Positions 46,023 to 55,074 of a stretch of 64,000 nucleotides of DNA are shown here, in pieces (the first letter of the stretch is position 1; each line of letters starts with the position of its first letter). The DNA lies in the NCBI RefSeq assembly GCF_003336875.1, contig NZ_QGNJ01000008.1:175536-239535 (forward strand). Reading direction: 5' to 3'. The notes under the pieces are model-generated. The model saw nothing but the letters and a program-made list of their open reading frames with translations. It was not told the origin of the DNA and made no database searches. This stretch comes from Oleisolibacter albus. Its GTDB lineage: Bacteria > Pseudomonadota > Alphaproteobacteria > Azospirillales > Azospirillaceae. Both the position numbers and the translations under genes were made by a program.

Positions 46023-46243
46023 TGGTGTTCTCCTTCCCATAGTGCGGCGCACGGATGCTCCCGGGCGCCGGTCACCGGCGTTGTCTCGCCGGTTCTCTCT
46101 GGATCCTATCCTTTCGATAGAACCCATTGGGTGTAGGAATCCACCTTTTTTCTATTTATTCAACATCTATATCGCACCGACTGCGGCGTTGTCGCCGCAC
46201 CCGGCCGCGGCGGGCCGGCGCGGCGCCGGCGGCATTGTTCCGC

Positions 46244-47659
46244 TCAGCCGCCGATGGTGGTGGTCAATGTCTGGTCGCCACGGCGAACGCTCAGCGTCCA
46301 GCGCCGCACCGACTGGCGCAGGGCCCCTTGCAGATCATCGACCGTGCGCACCGTCACCTCGTTGAGGCGCAGCACGATATCGCCCGGACGCAGCCCGACC
46401 GCACCGGCGGGACTGCCCCGCTCCACCTCCAGCACGACGACGCCGCTGTCGGCGTCGGTAATGCCGGTCTCCTCCGCCAGGGCCGGATTGATGTTGGCGA
46501 CCTCGGCCCCGGCCAGGGGCTGCCGCCCGGTCAGCTTGGTCTGCTGCCGCGGCGGGTCCTCCGGCGGCGCGATCAGGTGCAGCGACACCTGCTGCTCCCG
46601 CCCCTGGCGCAGGATGGTCAGGGCCGCCGCCTGCCCCACCGGCAGGGTGGCGACGCGATAGCGCATGGAATCGGGATCGTCCACGGCCCGACCGTTGATG
46701 GCCGTGACCACGTCGCCCACCTTCAGCCCGGCCTTGGCCGCCGGTCCCCCGGCCCGGACCTGGTTGATCAGCACGCCGGCCGGTCGCGGCAGCCCCATGC
46801 TGGCCGCCAGATCGGCTGTCACCGCCTGCCCACCGGCACCGATCCAGGGCCGGACCAGCTTGCCGCCCTTGGCCACGGCATCGACCACGGTGCGCACCAT
46901 GTTGGCGGGAATGGCGAACCCGATGCCGATGGAGCCGCCGGAGCGGCTGTAGATGGCGGTGTTGATGCCCACCAGCCGTCCGTCCATGCCGATCAGGGCG
47001 CCGCCGGAATTGCCGGGATTGATGGCGGCATCGGTCTGGATGAAGAAATTATAGTCGGAGATGCCCACGGCCGTGCGCGCCACGGCCGAGACGATGCCGC
47101 TGGTCACGGTCTGGCCGACACCGAAGGGGTTGCCGATGGCCAGCACCAGATCCCCGACCTCCAGGTCGTCGCTGTCATGCAGGGCCAGGGTCGGCAGCCG
47201 TTCCGCCCCCGGATCGATGCGCAGAACGGCCAGATCCACCTTCTCGTCCAGCTTCACCAGCTTGGCCGGGAACTCGCGCCGGTCGGCCAGCACCACGGTG
47301 ATCTCGTCGCTGCCGTTGATGACATGGGCATTGGTGACGATCAGCCCGTCCGCCTCCAGGATCACACCGGAGCCCAGTGACGATTCCACCCGCTCCCGCG
47401 GGATGCCGGCGAAGGCATCACCGAAGAAGCGGCGGAACATCGGGTCTTCCAGCAGGGGGGAAAGGCGCTGCTGCACCCGGCGCTTGGTGTAGATGTTCAC
47501 CACGGCCGGCGCCGCCTGTTTCACCAGCGGCGCGAAGCTGAGACTGATCTGTTCCCGGCCCTCCGGCACCTGGCGCGTCTGCGCCAGGGCGGTCAGCGGC
47601 ATCGACAGGGCAAGGGCCAGGAACCCGGCGAGAGCCGGGCGCAACAGGGTTCGGGTCAT
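46244..47659 (-). CDS. degQ: Periplasmic serine protease, DegQ/HtrA type
   Basis: Envelope quality-control protease/chaperone, 471 aa. A signal peptide (about 1-26, ending ALA) is followed by the trypsin-like domain with the triad H112 (TNAHV), D142 (VDLAV) and S218 (GNSGG), then two PDZ domains (about 270-360 and 385-470; GVLINQVRAGGPAAKAGLKVGD in the first). Two PDZ domains place it with DegP/DegQ. It is monocistronic on the minus strand; the lipoprotein gene starts 48 bp upstream. Substrates are misfolded envelope proteins in known relatives. Confidence 0.93.
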   Translation of the reverse strand: MTRTLLRPALAGFLALALSMPLTALAQTRQVPEGREQISLSFAPLVKQAAPAVVNIYTKRRVQQRLSPLLEDPMFRRFFGDAFAGIPRERVESSLGSGVILEADGLIVTNAHVINGSDEITVVLADRREFPAKLVKLDEKVDLAVLRIDPGAERLPTLALHDSDDLEVGDLVLAIGNPFGVGQTVTSGIVSAVARTAVGISDYNFFIQTDAAINPGNSGGALIGMDGRLVGINTAIYSRSGGSIGIGFAIPANMVRTVVDAVAKGGKLVRPWIGAGGQAVTADLAASMGLPRPAGVLINQVRAGGPAAKAGLKVGDVVTAINGRAVDDPDSMRYRVATLPVGQAAALTILRQGREQQVSLHLIAPPEDPPRQQTKLTGRQPLAGAEVANINPALAEETGITDADSGVVVLEVERGSPAGAVGLRPGDIVLRLNEVTVRTVDDLQGALRQSVRRWTLSVRRGDQTLTTTIGG

Positions 47660-47706
47660 GGCGGAACTCTGGTCACGGCAGGCGGACGGGACAGGCGGGG
47701 CGGCGG

Positions 47707-47949
47707 TCAGCAGCGGCGCAGGCAGCTCTGCAGTTCATTCTGGCAGGTGGCGCCCATGCCATAGGAGGTGTTGCCCGTCTGGGCCGAGCGCTGGTCGCCG
47801 CAGACCGAATTGTCGCGGTTGCACTGGGCGATGCAGGCACTGTGGGAATCCAGCTTGCCGTCCCGCGCCTCGCGCTGGGCGGGGAGACTCATACAGCCGG
47901 ACAGCAGCAGCGCGGAGGCGGAGAGGGCGGCCAGGAGGAGGCGTGTCAT
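47707..47949 (-). CDS. Small lipoprotein with mirrored cysteine pattern
   Basis: An 80-aa protein with a signal peptide ending in the lipobox LLLSGC (cysteine about residue 19), so probably lipid-anchored. The mature part contains six further cysteines arranged C-x3-C-x6-C, a spacer of about 18, then C-x6-C-x3-C, with the last residue of the protein a cysteine. This mirror symmetry suggests a disulfide-linked helical hairpin. The ATG at 47949 gives MTRLLLAALSASA; the longer frame is not lipoprotein-like. No family recognised. It is directly upstream of the DegQ gene on the same strand. Confidence 0.65.
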   Translation of the reverse strand: MTRLLLAALSASALLLSGCMSLPAQREARDGKLDSHSACIAQCNRDNSVCGDQRSAQTGNTSYGMGATCQNELQSCLRRC

Positions 47950-48112
47950 GAAAAACCTCGGGTCGGGAACATGCCGCCATCCTAGGCCCCCGTCACCGAC
48001 TTGCAACGGGCATCTCGTGCGGATCGCCCCCGCCCACCCGGATGGATGGAACCCCGCCGCCGCCACGCCTGTTCGAACGGCACCGTCCGCGCGGCAGAGG
48101 AGCAGCATCGCC

Positions 48113-48307
48113 ATGACCGAAACCGGGTCATCCGACTGGATCTATTTCATCGCCGTCTTCGGCGGCTTCGTGGTGCTGGGCATTGTCATCGCCGTCGCCA
48201 TGCTGCGCAACCGCAAGGCCCCGGAGACGGTGCCCCGCCCCACGGTGGAACCGGTGCGCCAGGACCAGCGTCCGTTGCATGCACGGGGCGACAAGCCCGT
48301 GCCCTGA
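48113..48307 (+). CDS. Small single-span membrane protein
   Basis: A 64-aa protein starting MTETGSSDWIYF with one membrane helix (about residues 9-31, FIAVFGGFVVLGIVIAVAML) followed by a basic, Pro-rich cytoplasmic tail (RNRKAPETVPRP). AGGAG lies 11 bp upstream of the ATG at 48113. No family assigned; small proteins of this shape often assist membrane complexes, but that is only a general remark. It sits between the DegQ/lipoprotein pair and the ribosomal cluster, converging on rplQ. Confidence 0.5.
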   Translation: MTETGSSDWIYFIAVFGGFVVLGIVIAVAMLRNRKAPETVPRPTVEPVRQDQRPLHARGDKPVP

Positions 48308-48320
48308 GCGCTCGTCCCCC

Positions 48321-48362
48321 CAAAAGAAAACCGCGCCCGCGGCGGCTGCCGGGGCGCGGTTT
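48321..48362 (-). terminator. Terminator of rplQ (end of alpha operon)
   Basis: 11-bp stem (48328-48338 with 48352-48362); the minus strand then reads TTTTCTTTT. Confidence 0.8.
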
Positions 48363-48390
48363 CCAGATCGGGTCCGGTACGGACGACGGA

Positions 48391-48816
48391 TCAGGCCTGG
48401 GCCTCGTCCGCCTCGTCCTGCACCTCGACCGGGCCGCTGTCCTGGCCCTTGGCGGCCACGTCGCGGTCAACCAGTTCGATCACGCCCATCGGGGCGGCAT
48501 CGCCATAGCGGAAGCCGGCCTTCAGCACGCGGGTATAGCCGCCCTGACGGTCCTTGTAGCGCTCGGCGATCACGGTGAAGAGTTTCTCCACCATGGCGTT
48601 GTCGCGCAGCTCGGCATAGGCCAGGCGGCGGTTGGCCAGGCCACCCTTCTTGCCCAGGGTGATCAGACGCTCGACGATCGGGCGCAGATCCTTGGCCTTG
48701 GGCAGGGTCGTCTTGATCTGCTCATGCTTGATCAGGGCGTTGGCCATGTTGGAGAACATGGCCAGGCGGTGGGTGGTGGTCTTGCTGAACTTGCGACCGG
48801 AAACTCCGTGACGCAT
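48391..48816 (-). CDS. rplQ: Ribosomal protein L17
   Basis: Large-subunit protein near the exit tunnel, 141 aa. The conserved N-terminal [23 protein letters not shown] and KADLRPIVE-like block ([18 protein letters not shown]) are present, and the C-terminus carries an acidic 20-residue tail (DEADEAQA). It is the last gene of the rpsM-rpsK-rpoA-rplQ set, separated from rpoA by a 167-bp gap containing a strong hairpin, and ends in a clear terminator. Confidence 0.96.
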   Translation of the reverse strand: MRHGVSGRKFSKTTTHRLAMFSNMANALIKHEQIKTTLPKAKDLRPIVERLITLGKKGGLANRRLAYAELRDNAMVEKLFTVIAERYKDRQGGYTRVLKAGFRYGDAAPMGVIELVDRDVAAKGQDSGPVEVQDEADEAQA

Positions 48817-48936
48817 GGTCCGTCTCCTTCAGATGTGGCGCCGCGGGGCGGGGCCGATGGTGATCCCCGTGCGCCCTGACCCGCGATCGGGCCGGTACGC
48901 CGGGGCCGGGCGGAATGCCCGGGGTACGCACTGCAA

Positions 48937-48967
48937 AACCCGCCGGACGCGGTGACGGCGTCCGGCG
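48937..48967 (-). terminator. Hairpin between rpoA and rplQ
   Basis: Perfect 10-bp stem (48941-48950 with 48958-48967) 16 nt after the rpoA stop; the minus strand continues GGTTTTGC. Partial termination or mRNA stabilisation is likely. Confidence 0.5.
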
Positions 48968-48983
48968 GTCGGGATCACAAGGC

Positions 48984-50000
48984 TCAGTACGGCTCTTCCA
49001 GACGCTTGGCCAGTTCCTCGATGTTCTCGGGCGGCCAGTTCGGGATTTCCATGCCGAGGTGCAGACCCATCTGGGCCAGCACTTCCTTGATCTCGTTCAG
49101 CGACTTGCGGCCGAAGTTCGGGGTACGGAGCATCTCCGCCTCGGTCTTCTGCACCAGATCGCCGATATAGACGATGTTGTCGTTCTTCAGGCAGTTGGCC
49201 GAGCGGACAGAAAGCTCCAGCTCGTCCACCTTGCGCAGCAGGTTCTTGTTGAAGGGGATCTCTTCCGCCTTCGACTCCGAGACCGCGGCCTGCGGCTCCT
49301 CGAAGTTGATGAACATCTGCAGCTGGTCCTGCAGGATGCGGGCGGCGATGGCCACCCCATCCTCCGGCGTCAGGGCGCCGTTGGTCTCCACCGTCAGCGA
49401 CAGCTTGTCATAGTCCGTGGTCTGGCCGACGCGGGTGTTCTCCACCTTGTAGGCGACCTTGCGGACCGGGCTGTAGATGGCGTCGATGGGGATCAGGCCG
49501 ATCGGCGCATCCTCGGGACGGTTCATCGACGCCGGGACATAGCCCTTCCCGCTGTGCACGGTCAGTTCCATGTTCAGCTTGGCGCCAGCGTCCAGGGTGC
49601 AGATGAAATGCTCGGGGTCCAGGACCTCGATATCGGCACCGGTCTCGATCATGCCGGCAACGACGTTGCACGGCCCCTCGGCGCGCAGACGCATGCGGCG
49701 CGGACCTTCCGCCCCCATCTTCAGCGCCATCGCCTTGATGTTCAGGACGATGTCGGTGACATCCTCGCGCACGCCGGGGATGGAGGAGAATTCATGCAGC
49801 ACGCCGTCGATCTGGATCGACGTGACCGCAGCGCCCTGCAGCGAGGACAGCAGCACGCGACGCAGGGCGTTGCCCAGCGTCAGGCCGAAGCCACGCTCCA
49901 GCGGACCGGCGACGATGGTCGCCTCACGCTTCGGGTCATGACCGGGAGTGATGTCGAGCTTGCTCGGCTTTTCGAGAGCCTGCCAGTTCTTCTGGATCAC
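48984..50000 (-). CDS. rpoA: RNA polymerase alpha subunit
   Basis: 338-aa alpha subunit: an N-terminal dimerisation domain (KPSKLDI start, [19 protein letters not shown]), a flexible linker near residue 235-250 and a C-terminal DNA- and activator-binding domain ([29 protein letters not shown]). It lies 181 bp downstream of rpsK across a large GC-rich structured spacer and upstream of rplQ, the standard alpha-operon order. Confidence 0.97.
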   Translation of the reverse strand: MIQKNWQALEKPSKLDITPGHDPKREATIVAGPLERGFGLTLGNALRRVLLSSLQGAAVTSIQIDGVLHEFSSIPGVREDVTDIVLNIKAMALKMGAEGPRRMRLRAEGPCNVVAGMIETGADIEVLDPEHFICTLDAGAKLNMELTVHSGKGYVPASMNRPEDAPIGLIPIDAIYSPVRKVAYKVENTRVGQTTDYDKLSLTVETNGALTPEDGVAIAARILQDQLQMFINFEEPQAAVSESKAEEIPFNKNLLRKVDELELSVRSANCLKNDNIVYIGDLVQKTEAEMLRTPNFGRKSLNEIKEVLAQMGLHLGMEIPNWPPENIEELAKRLEEPY

Positions 50001-50096
50001 GGGGACAACCTCACGCCATCAGGGGGAAACCACCCGATCCCAGCCGGTCCTCCATTCGCCGTCGCCTCTATGAACAGGGCAGCACCAAATGGAAGA

Positions 50097-50158
50097 CCCG
50101 CCGCCCCCATGCTTGGCCGGCCGCGATGGCTGGCGGCCGGCTGTCCCGGGGCGGCGGG
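50097..50158 (-). other. Nested GC-rich hairpin in rpsK-rpoA spacer
   Basis: Outer stem 50097-50107 with 50148-50158 (11 bp, perfect) encloses an inner stem of about 9 bp (50115-50124 with 50133-50141). Its strength suggests an mRNA-processing or regulatory role. Confidence 0.45.
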
Positions 50159-50181
50159 GCTGTGATCCGGTAACCGGTGGA

Positions 50182-50580
50182 TCAGACGCGACGCTTCTTC
50201 GGCGGGCGAACGCCGTTGTGCGGAATCGGCGTCACGTCACGGATCGAGGTGATCTGGAAGCCGATCGACTGCAGAGCGCGCAGCGCCGACTCACGGCCCG
50301 AACCCGGACCCTTCACCTCGACCTCGAGGGTCTTCATGCCGTGCTCCTGGGCCTTGCGGCCGGCATCCTCGGCAGCGACCTGGGCGGCATAGGGGGTGGA
50401 CTTACGCGACCCCTTGAAGCCCATGGTGCCCGACGAAGACCAGGCAATGGTGTTGCCCTGGGCATCGGTGATGGTGATCATGGTGTTGTTGAAGCTGGCG
50501 TTCACATGCGCGACGCCGGCGGTGATGTTCTTGCGCTCGCGACGACGGAGGCGAGCGGCGGAAGCAGCGGGCTTGGCCAT
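50182..50580 (-). CDS. rpsK: Ribosomal protein S11
   Basis: Small-subunit platform protein, 132 aa, with the universally conserved [15 protein letters not shown] and [18 protein letters not shown] blocks and the basic end PPKKRRV. The start at 50580 is 15 bp after the rpsM stop codon. It is followed by a structured spacer and rpoA. Confidence 0.97.
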   Translation of the reverse strand: MAKPAASAARLRRRERKNITAGVAHVNASFNNTMITITDAQGNTIAWSSSGTMGFKGSRKSTPYAAQVAAEDAGRKAQEHGMKTLEVEVKGPGSGRESALRALQSIGFQITSIRDVTPIPHNGVRPPKKRRV

Positions 50581-50595
50581 GGTCCGAGGGTCCCC

Positions 50596-50964
50596 TTACT
50601 TCTTCTTGCCGGCGATCGGCTTGGCCGGACCCTTGCGGGTACGCGCATTGGTGTGGGTGCGCTGACCGCGAACCGGCAGGTTCTTGCGGTGACGCAGACC
50701 ACGATAGCAGGCCATGTCCATCAGGCGCTTAATGTTCATCGCCACTTCGCGGCGGAGGTCACCCTCCACGCGGTAGTCGGCGTCGATCACTTCGCGGATG
50801 CGCAGGACTTCGTCGTCGGTCAGCTGGTGGACGCGACGGTCGGTGGGGATGCCCACCTTCGCGCAGATGTCCTTGGCGAACTTCGGCCCGATGCCGTGAA
50901 TGTACTGAAGGGCGATCTCCACCCGCTTCGCGGTGGGGATATTGACGCCAGCGATACGCGCCAC
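50596..50964 (-). CDS. rpsM: Ribosomal protein S13
   Basis: Small-subunit head protein of 122 aa contacting tRNA and L5. The family N-terminus ARIAGVNIP is reached from a GTG codon at 50964, preceded by a strong GAGGAGA 6 bp upstream; no in-frame ATG gives a proper start, so GTG is the true start. [16 protein letters not shown] and the basic C-terminus are conserved. It is the first gene of the alpha operon, with a good promoter 255 bp upstream rather than transcription running on from adk. Confidence 0.96.
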   Translation of the reverse strand: MARIAGVNIPTAKRVEIALQYIHGIGPKFAKDICAKVGIPTDRRVHQLTDDEVLRIREVIDADYRVEGDLRREVAMNIKRLMDMACYRGLRHRKNLPVRGQRTHTNARTRKGPAKPIAGKKK

Positions 50965-51430
50965 GCGTTCTCTCCTCGTTGCGTGCCGCCCCCGGATCAT
51001 CCGGAGACAGCGATCTTCGTCCACGCCCCGCCTGCGACACCGCCCCTGTGGCGGGGGCCGGGCGCATCGGGACATCTCATCCGAAGAAACCCCGGGACGA
51101 CCGGGATTCCCAAGCACAGCATGTCCGCTCCCGTCCCCCGCGCGGATCGACCGGTACGGGTGGGCTGCGGACATACAGATCAATCCCGAGGAATCATCCA
51201 CAGGACCGAAGGAGCGGGAGTATAGGCAGGCATGGTCCGGAGTCAAGAACAATGGCGGGTTGCCATGGCGCCCTTCCGGAACGGCGCCGGCCGCTGTGCG
51301 GACCTTGAAATCCGATGCCGTTTCCGGAATCGGCCAGCATTTCCCCGGAACCGGCAAGACGCCGGACCGGCCCGGTTGCCAACTGGCTCCACCGCATCGA
51401 CCCCGGTGCCCGTTGCTTCAGGCGTGCTGA
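50965..51430. other. Leader of alpha operon; no gene
   Basis: 466 bp between rpsM and the PagL-like frame with no credible gene on either strand. It holds the alpha-operon promoter (51219-51246) and, downstream of it on the minus strand, a long untranslated leader of about 245 nt with several G/C-rich potential stems, long enough for a ribosomal-protein-binding regulatory leader. Confidence 0.5.
51219..51246 (-). promoter_or_regulatory. Predicted promoter of rpsM-rpsK-rpoA-rplQ
   Basis: Minus-strand TTGACT (51246-51241), a 16-bp spacer and TATACT (51224-51219). It leaves a leader of roughly 245 nt to the GTG start of rpsM. Confidence 0.65.
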
Positions 51431-51975
51431 ATGCCATCTTCATCCGGAATTCCCCGGCTTGTCCATACCGGCATCCTGGCTGGTCTGCTCCTGTTCCCCA
51501 TGACCGCCCGGGCCGGCGGAGCGGAGGCCCTGCCCGACTGGTCCGGCCCCGTCCTGGCCCTCCGGGAGGACGGCTGGAGCGCCAGCATCGACCTGCTCGG
51601 CCCGCGGGGGGATTTCGGCGAACAGTTCCGCGATATCGATCTCTATGGCCTGACCCTGGGCCGGTCGTGGCAGTTCGGCTACGGGCTGGAATTGCGGGCG
51701 CTGGCCTCCGGCGTGGTTGCCCGTGACGAGCGCAGCGAGCCCTTCTCCCCCACCCCGCCCCTGCACAGCGATGCGGAGGGCCTCGCCTTTGGCGGCGGGT
51801 TGCGTCAATACCTGCTGGATTGGCAGGGCCTTCACCTGTTCGCTGAGGGGTCTGTCCAGTTCCTCTGGACCATGGGCACCCCCTTCCCGGCCGGGGGCAG
51901 CGGCGTCAATGGCCTCGTCCGCTGGGGGGGCGGCGCGGGCTATGATCTCGGTCCGGGGCTGCGGCTGGAGATGAG

Positions 51976-52146
51976 CTACCAGCGTGCCCACATCTCCAAT
52001 GGCGGCGGCATCGTCGCCTCCAATCCGGCCTGGAAGGGACCCAGCGCCCCCACGAGGCTCCGGGGCCGCGCCCGCCACAGGCCCCAGCCAAGCACCATCA
52101 GGATGCCGATGGCCGCCCCGCGCAGGATCGGATCCACTGCCAGCAT
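51976..52146 (-). pseudogene. Truncated gene start, hydrophobic N-terminus
   Basis: A 56-codon minus-strand frame whose first ~35 residues (MLAVDPILRGAAIGILMVLG followed by a Trp/Arg-rich segment) resemble the N-terminus of membrane-domain AraC-type regulators. From about 52045 leftward it runs antisense through the PagL-like gene and stops at 51976. It is best read as the 5' remnant of a gene whose remainder was deleted. Confidence 0.35.
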
Positions 52147-52199
52147 CGCGCTCCGGCCCCCGCCCAGGCCCCCGCCCAGGCTATTGTGCCGCCCGCAGG

Positions 52200-52229
52200 A
52201 AAAAGGCCGGTCTCATCGACCGGCCTTTT
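52200..52229 (-). terminator. Terminator after adk (bidirectional)
   Basis: Perfect 12-bp stem (52201-52212 with 52218-52229) with a 5-nt loop and T-runs on both strands, 22 bp after the adk stop. Confidence 0.85.
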
Positions 52230-52251
52230 CATTGCTCCAGGCCCCCCGGAC

Positions 52252-52896
52252 TCAGCCGAGAACCGCCTCGATCTGCTGCGCCACCTCGTCGATGTCGGCC
52301 ATGCCGTCCACCGTCTTCAACACGCCGCGCGCCGCGTAGTAGGGCAGGATCGGCGCGGTCTGCTTGTGGTAGGCGACCAGACGCTTGCTGACAGTTTCGG
52401 CATTGTCGTCGGCGCGCCGCGTGAATTCGTGGCTGCCGCAGACATCGCAGGTGCCGTCCACCGCCGGCCGCTTGAAGCGGTCATGATAGCCGGCGCCACA
52501 CTTGGCGCAGGTGAAGCGCCCGACGATGCGCTCGGTCAGGGCGGCGTCATCCACCTGCATCTCGATGACGTGATCGAGCTTCAGGCCCTTCTCGGACAGC
52601 ATCGTATCCAGCGCTTCGGCCTGCACCACTGTGCGGGGGAACCCGTCCAGGATGAAGCCCTGCTTGCAGTCCGGCTGGTCGATGCGGTTGGAGATCATCT
52701 CCACCATGACGTCGTCCGGGACCAGTTGGCCGGCCTTCATGATGGCGTCGGCCCGCTGGCCCAGCGGCGAACCGCTCTTGACCAGCGCGCGCAGCATGTC
52801 GCCGGTGGACAGCTGGATCAGTCCCCGCGTCTTTTCCAGACGCTGGGCCTGGGTTCCTTTGCCAGCCCCCGGCGGCCCCAACAGAATCAAATTCAT
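52252..52896 (-). CDS. adk: Adenylate kinase
   Basis: Interconverts ATP + AMP and 2 ADP; 214 aa. P-loop [10 protein letters not shown] at residues 7-16, DGFPRT at about 84-89, and a LID domain with four cysteines (CAKC and CDVC), which makes this the zinc-binding LID form. The ATG at 52896 overlaps the secY stop by 4 bp; the frame open further upstream is not coding. It ends the spc-type gene series and is followed by a strong terminator. Confidence 0.97.
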   Translation of the reverse strand: MNLILLGPPGAGKGTQAQRLEKTRGLIQLSTGDMLRALVKSGSPLGQRADAIMKAGQLVPDDVMVEMISNRIDQPDCKQGFILDGFPRTVVQAEALDTMLSEKGLKLDHVIEMQVDDAALTERIVGRFTCAKCGAGYHDRFKRPAVDGTCDVCGSHEFTRRADDNAETVSKRLVAYHKQTAPILPYYAARGVLKTVDGMADIDEVAQQIEAVLG

Positions 52897-54236
52897 CCAC
52901 GTCTCCCGCGCAGCTTGGCCTTCTTGATAAGGCCTTCGTACTGATGCGCCAAGAGGTGCGAGTGGATCTGCGCCACTGTGTCCATGGTCACGGTCACCAT
53001 GATCAGCAGGCTGGTGCCACCAAAGTAGAACAGCGCACCATAACGGGCGATCAGCAATTCCGGCAGCAGGCAGACCACCGTCAGATAGGCGGCGCCGATC
53101 ACGGTCAGGCGGGTCAGAACATAGTCGAGATAGTCGGAGGTGTTCTTGCCCGGGCGGATGCCGGGGATGAACCCGCCATACTTCTTCAGATTCTCGGCCG
53201 TCTCCGTCGGGTTGAAGACGATCGCGGTGTAGAAGAAGCAGAAGAAGATGATCAGGGCCGCATAGAGCAGCATGTACAGCGGCGTGCCATGGGCCACATG
53301 GGTGGTGAGGGCGGTCAGCCAGCCCGGCCCCTGTCCGCCGGCGAAGCCCACGGCCGTCAGCGGCAGCAGCAGCAGCGAGCTGGCGAAGATCGGCGGGATC
53401 ACGCCCGAGGTATTGAGCTTCAGCGGCAGATGCGAGGACTCGCCGCCATACTGGCGGTTGCCCATCTGTCGCTTGGGATATTGGACGATCAGGCGGCGCT
53501 GGGCGCGCTCGAAGAAGACGATGCCCATGATCACGACCACGGCCATCACCAGCAGCAACAGGATGAACCAGCCGCTCATGGCGCCGGTGCGTCCCAGTTC
53601 CAGCAGATGGGCGAAGGCCCGCGGGAACGCCGCCACGATGCCGGCGAAGATGATCAGGGAAATGCCGTTGCCCACGCCGCGTGAGGTGATCTGCTCGCCC
53701 AGCCACATCAGGAACATGGTGCCACCGACCATGGTGATGACGGTGCTGATGCGGAAGAACCAGCCGGGGTGGATCACCACCTGTCCCCCTTGGGCATTCA
53801 TGCCCTCAAGCCCCACGGCCAGCCCGTAGGACTGCACCAGGGCGAGAGCGACCGTCAGGTAACGGGTGTACTGGTTCAGGCGCTTGCGGCCGGACTCGCC
53901 TTCCTTCTTCAGCGTCTCCAGCGACGGCGCCACGGCGGTCATCAGCTGGATGATGATGGAGGCGGAGATGTACGGCATGATGTTGAGCGCGAAGATGCTC
54001 ATGCGCTCGACGGCGCCGCCGGCGAACATGTTGAACATGCCCAGGATGCCGCCGGACTGATTCGCGAAGATGTTCGCGAAGGCCGCGCCATTGATGCCGG
54101 GGAGCGGGATGTAGGTTCCCAGCCGATACACGATCAGCGCCCCCAGCGTGAACCAGAGACGCTTCTTGAGTTCCGTGGCCTTGGCGAAGGCCCCGAAATT
54201 GATATTAGCGGCAAGCTGCTCGGCGGCGGATGCCAT
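52893..54236 (-). CDS. secY: Preprotein translocase subunit SecY
   Basis: Central channel of the Sec translocon; 447 aa with ten predicted membrane helices. Markers: [12 protein letters not shown] near the N-terminus, [14 protein letters not shown] in TM2-3, the [19 protein letters not shown] cytoplasmic loop and [15 protein letters not shown] near the C-terminus. It overlaps adk by 4 bp. A perfect TATAAT lies in the 128-bp gap upstream, so it may have its own promoter inside the ribosomal gene cluster. Confidence 0.97.
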   Translation of the reverse strand: MASAAEQLAANINFGAFAKATELKKRLWFTLGALIVYRLGTYIPLPGINGAAFANIFANQSGGILGMFNMFAGGAVERMSIFALNIMPYISASIIIQLMTAVAPSLETLKKEGESGRKRLNQYTRYLTVALALVQSYGLAVGLEGMNAQGGQVVIHPGWFFRISTVITMVGGTMFLMWLGEQITSRGVGNGISLIIFAGIVAAFPRAFAHLLELGRTGAMSGWFILLLLVMAVVVIMGIVFFERAQRRLIVQYPKRQMGNRQYGGESSHLPLKLNTSGVIPPIFASSLLLLPLTAVGFAGGQGPGWLTALTTHVAHGTPLYMLLYAALIIFFCFFYTAIVFNPTETAENLKKYGGFIPGIRPGKNTSDYLDYVLTRLTVIGAAYLTVVCLLPELLIARYGALFYFGGTSLLIMVTVTMDTVAQIHSHLLAHQYEGLIKKAKLRGRRG

Positions 54237-54310
54237 GGATGCGTATCCTCGTCGCCCCTTGGGCGTCCCTGCGAAACGGCGCTATGGCCGCCATTCTGAT
54301 GGTGGCCGCC

Positions 54311-54341
54311 ATTATAAGGGTCGGCCGGCGCCTGAAAACAA
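54311..54341 (-). promoter_or_regulatory. Possible internal promoter of secY-adk
   Basis: Minus-strand TTGTTT (54341-54336), a 19-bp spacer and TATAAT (54316-54311). The -10 is perfect but the spacer is long. Confidence 0.4.
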
Positions 54342-54364
54342 GCACCGGCCGGGAACCACCTGAC

Positions 54365-54847
54365 TTACTCGGCCGGGGTTTCGGCCGTGGCGAGGACGGT
54401 GACCTTGCCGCCCGCCTTCTCCACCGCGGCCACGGCCGTGGCGGAGGCACCGGCGACCTCGAAGGTCAGCGCGGTGGTGATCTCACCCTTGTTCAGCAGG
54501 CGCACGCCATCGCGGGCCTGGCGGACCAGACCGGCATTGACCAGCACCTCGGCGGTGATGACCTCGGCGATGCCCAGACGGCCGTCTTCGACAGCCTTCT
54601 GCACGGCACCGACATTGATCACCGCATAGTCCTTGGCGAACGGGGCATTGGAGAAACCGCGCTTCGGCAGGCGGCGATGCAACGGCATCTGACCACCCTC
54701 GAAACCACGGATCGACACGCCCGTGCGGGACTTCTGACCCTTCACACCACGGCCACCGGTCTTGCCCTTGCCGGAGCCGATGCCGCGACCAATGCGCATC
54801 CGCTTCTTGCGGGCGCCCTGGTTTTCACGGATCTCGTTGAGCTTCAT
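54365..54847 (-). CDS. rplO: Ribosomal protein L15
   Basis: Large-subunit protein, 160 aa, with the basic, Gly-rich N-terminal region ([18 protein letters not shown]) and the conserved [18 protein letters not shown] block. The C-terminal Ala/Glu-rich tail is slightly extended. It follows rpmD and precedes secY after a gap with a promoter-like sequence. Confidence 0.96.
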   Translation of the reverse strand: MKLNEIRENQGARKKRMRIGRGIGSGKGKTGGRGVKGQKSRTGVSIRGFEGGQMPLHRRLPKRGFSNAPFAKDYAVINVGAVQKAVEDGRLGIAEVITAEVLVNAGLVRQARDGVRLLNKGEITTALTFEVAGASATAVAAVEKAGGKVTVLATAETPAE

Positions 54848-54882
54848 GGTTCGTATCCTTCAAGCCGTATCGGAGAGGCCTC

Positions 54883-55074
54883 TTACGAGGCCTCCTCGAC
54901 GCGCACGAGGTGCTGCACCTTGGCAATCATGCCACGCACGGCCGGAGTATCCTCCAGTTCGCGCGTCCGGTGCAGCTTGTTGAGACCCAGGCCGATCAGC
55001 GTGGCCCGCTGGTCGGACTTGCGCCCGATCGGGCTGCCGGTCTGGGTGACGATGACGGTGTTCTTCTCGGCCAT
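54883..55074 (-). CDS. rpmD: Ribosomal protein L30
   Basis: Large-subunit protein, 63 aa, with the conserved [25 protein letters not shown] core. Its ATG overlaps the rpsE stop codon by one base (TGATG), so it is translationally coupled; the longer frame upstream is rpsE out of frame. Confidence 0.95.
   Translation of the reverse strand: MAEKNTVIVTQTGSPIGRKSDQRATLIGLGLNKLHRTRELEDTPAVRGMIAKVQHLVRVEEAS

Larger units (their letters stand above)
51431..52339 (+). pseudogene. PagL-like acyloxyacyl hydrolase, 3' end lost
   Basis: The first ~205 residues look like an outer-membrane lipid A deacylase (PagL family): a signal peptide (about 1-26, ending ARAGG), then beta-barrel-like alternating strands and, near residue 182, the HISN motif that would hold the catalytic His and Ser, followed by NPAWKG. 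After about position 52045 the sequence becomes Arg/Pro-rich and unrelated, reads through a terminator and overlaps the 3' end of adk by 88 bp before stopping at 52339. The last beta strand appears replaced, so the product is probably non-functional. Family call moderate. Confidence 0.5.

Noticed and set aside
52897..53706. Long N-terminal extension of adenylate kinase
   Set aside because: The frame simply stays open through secY in another phase; the P-loop must lie at residue 7, and the ATG at 52896 overlaps the secY stop.
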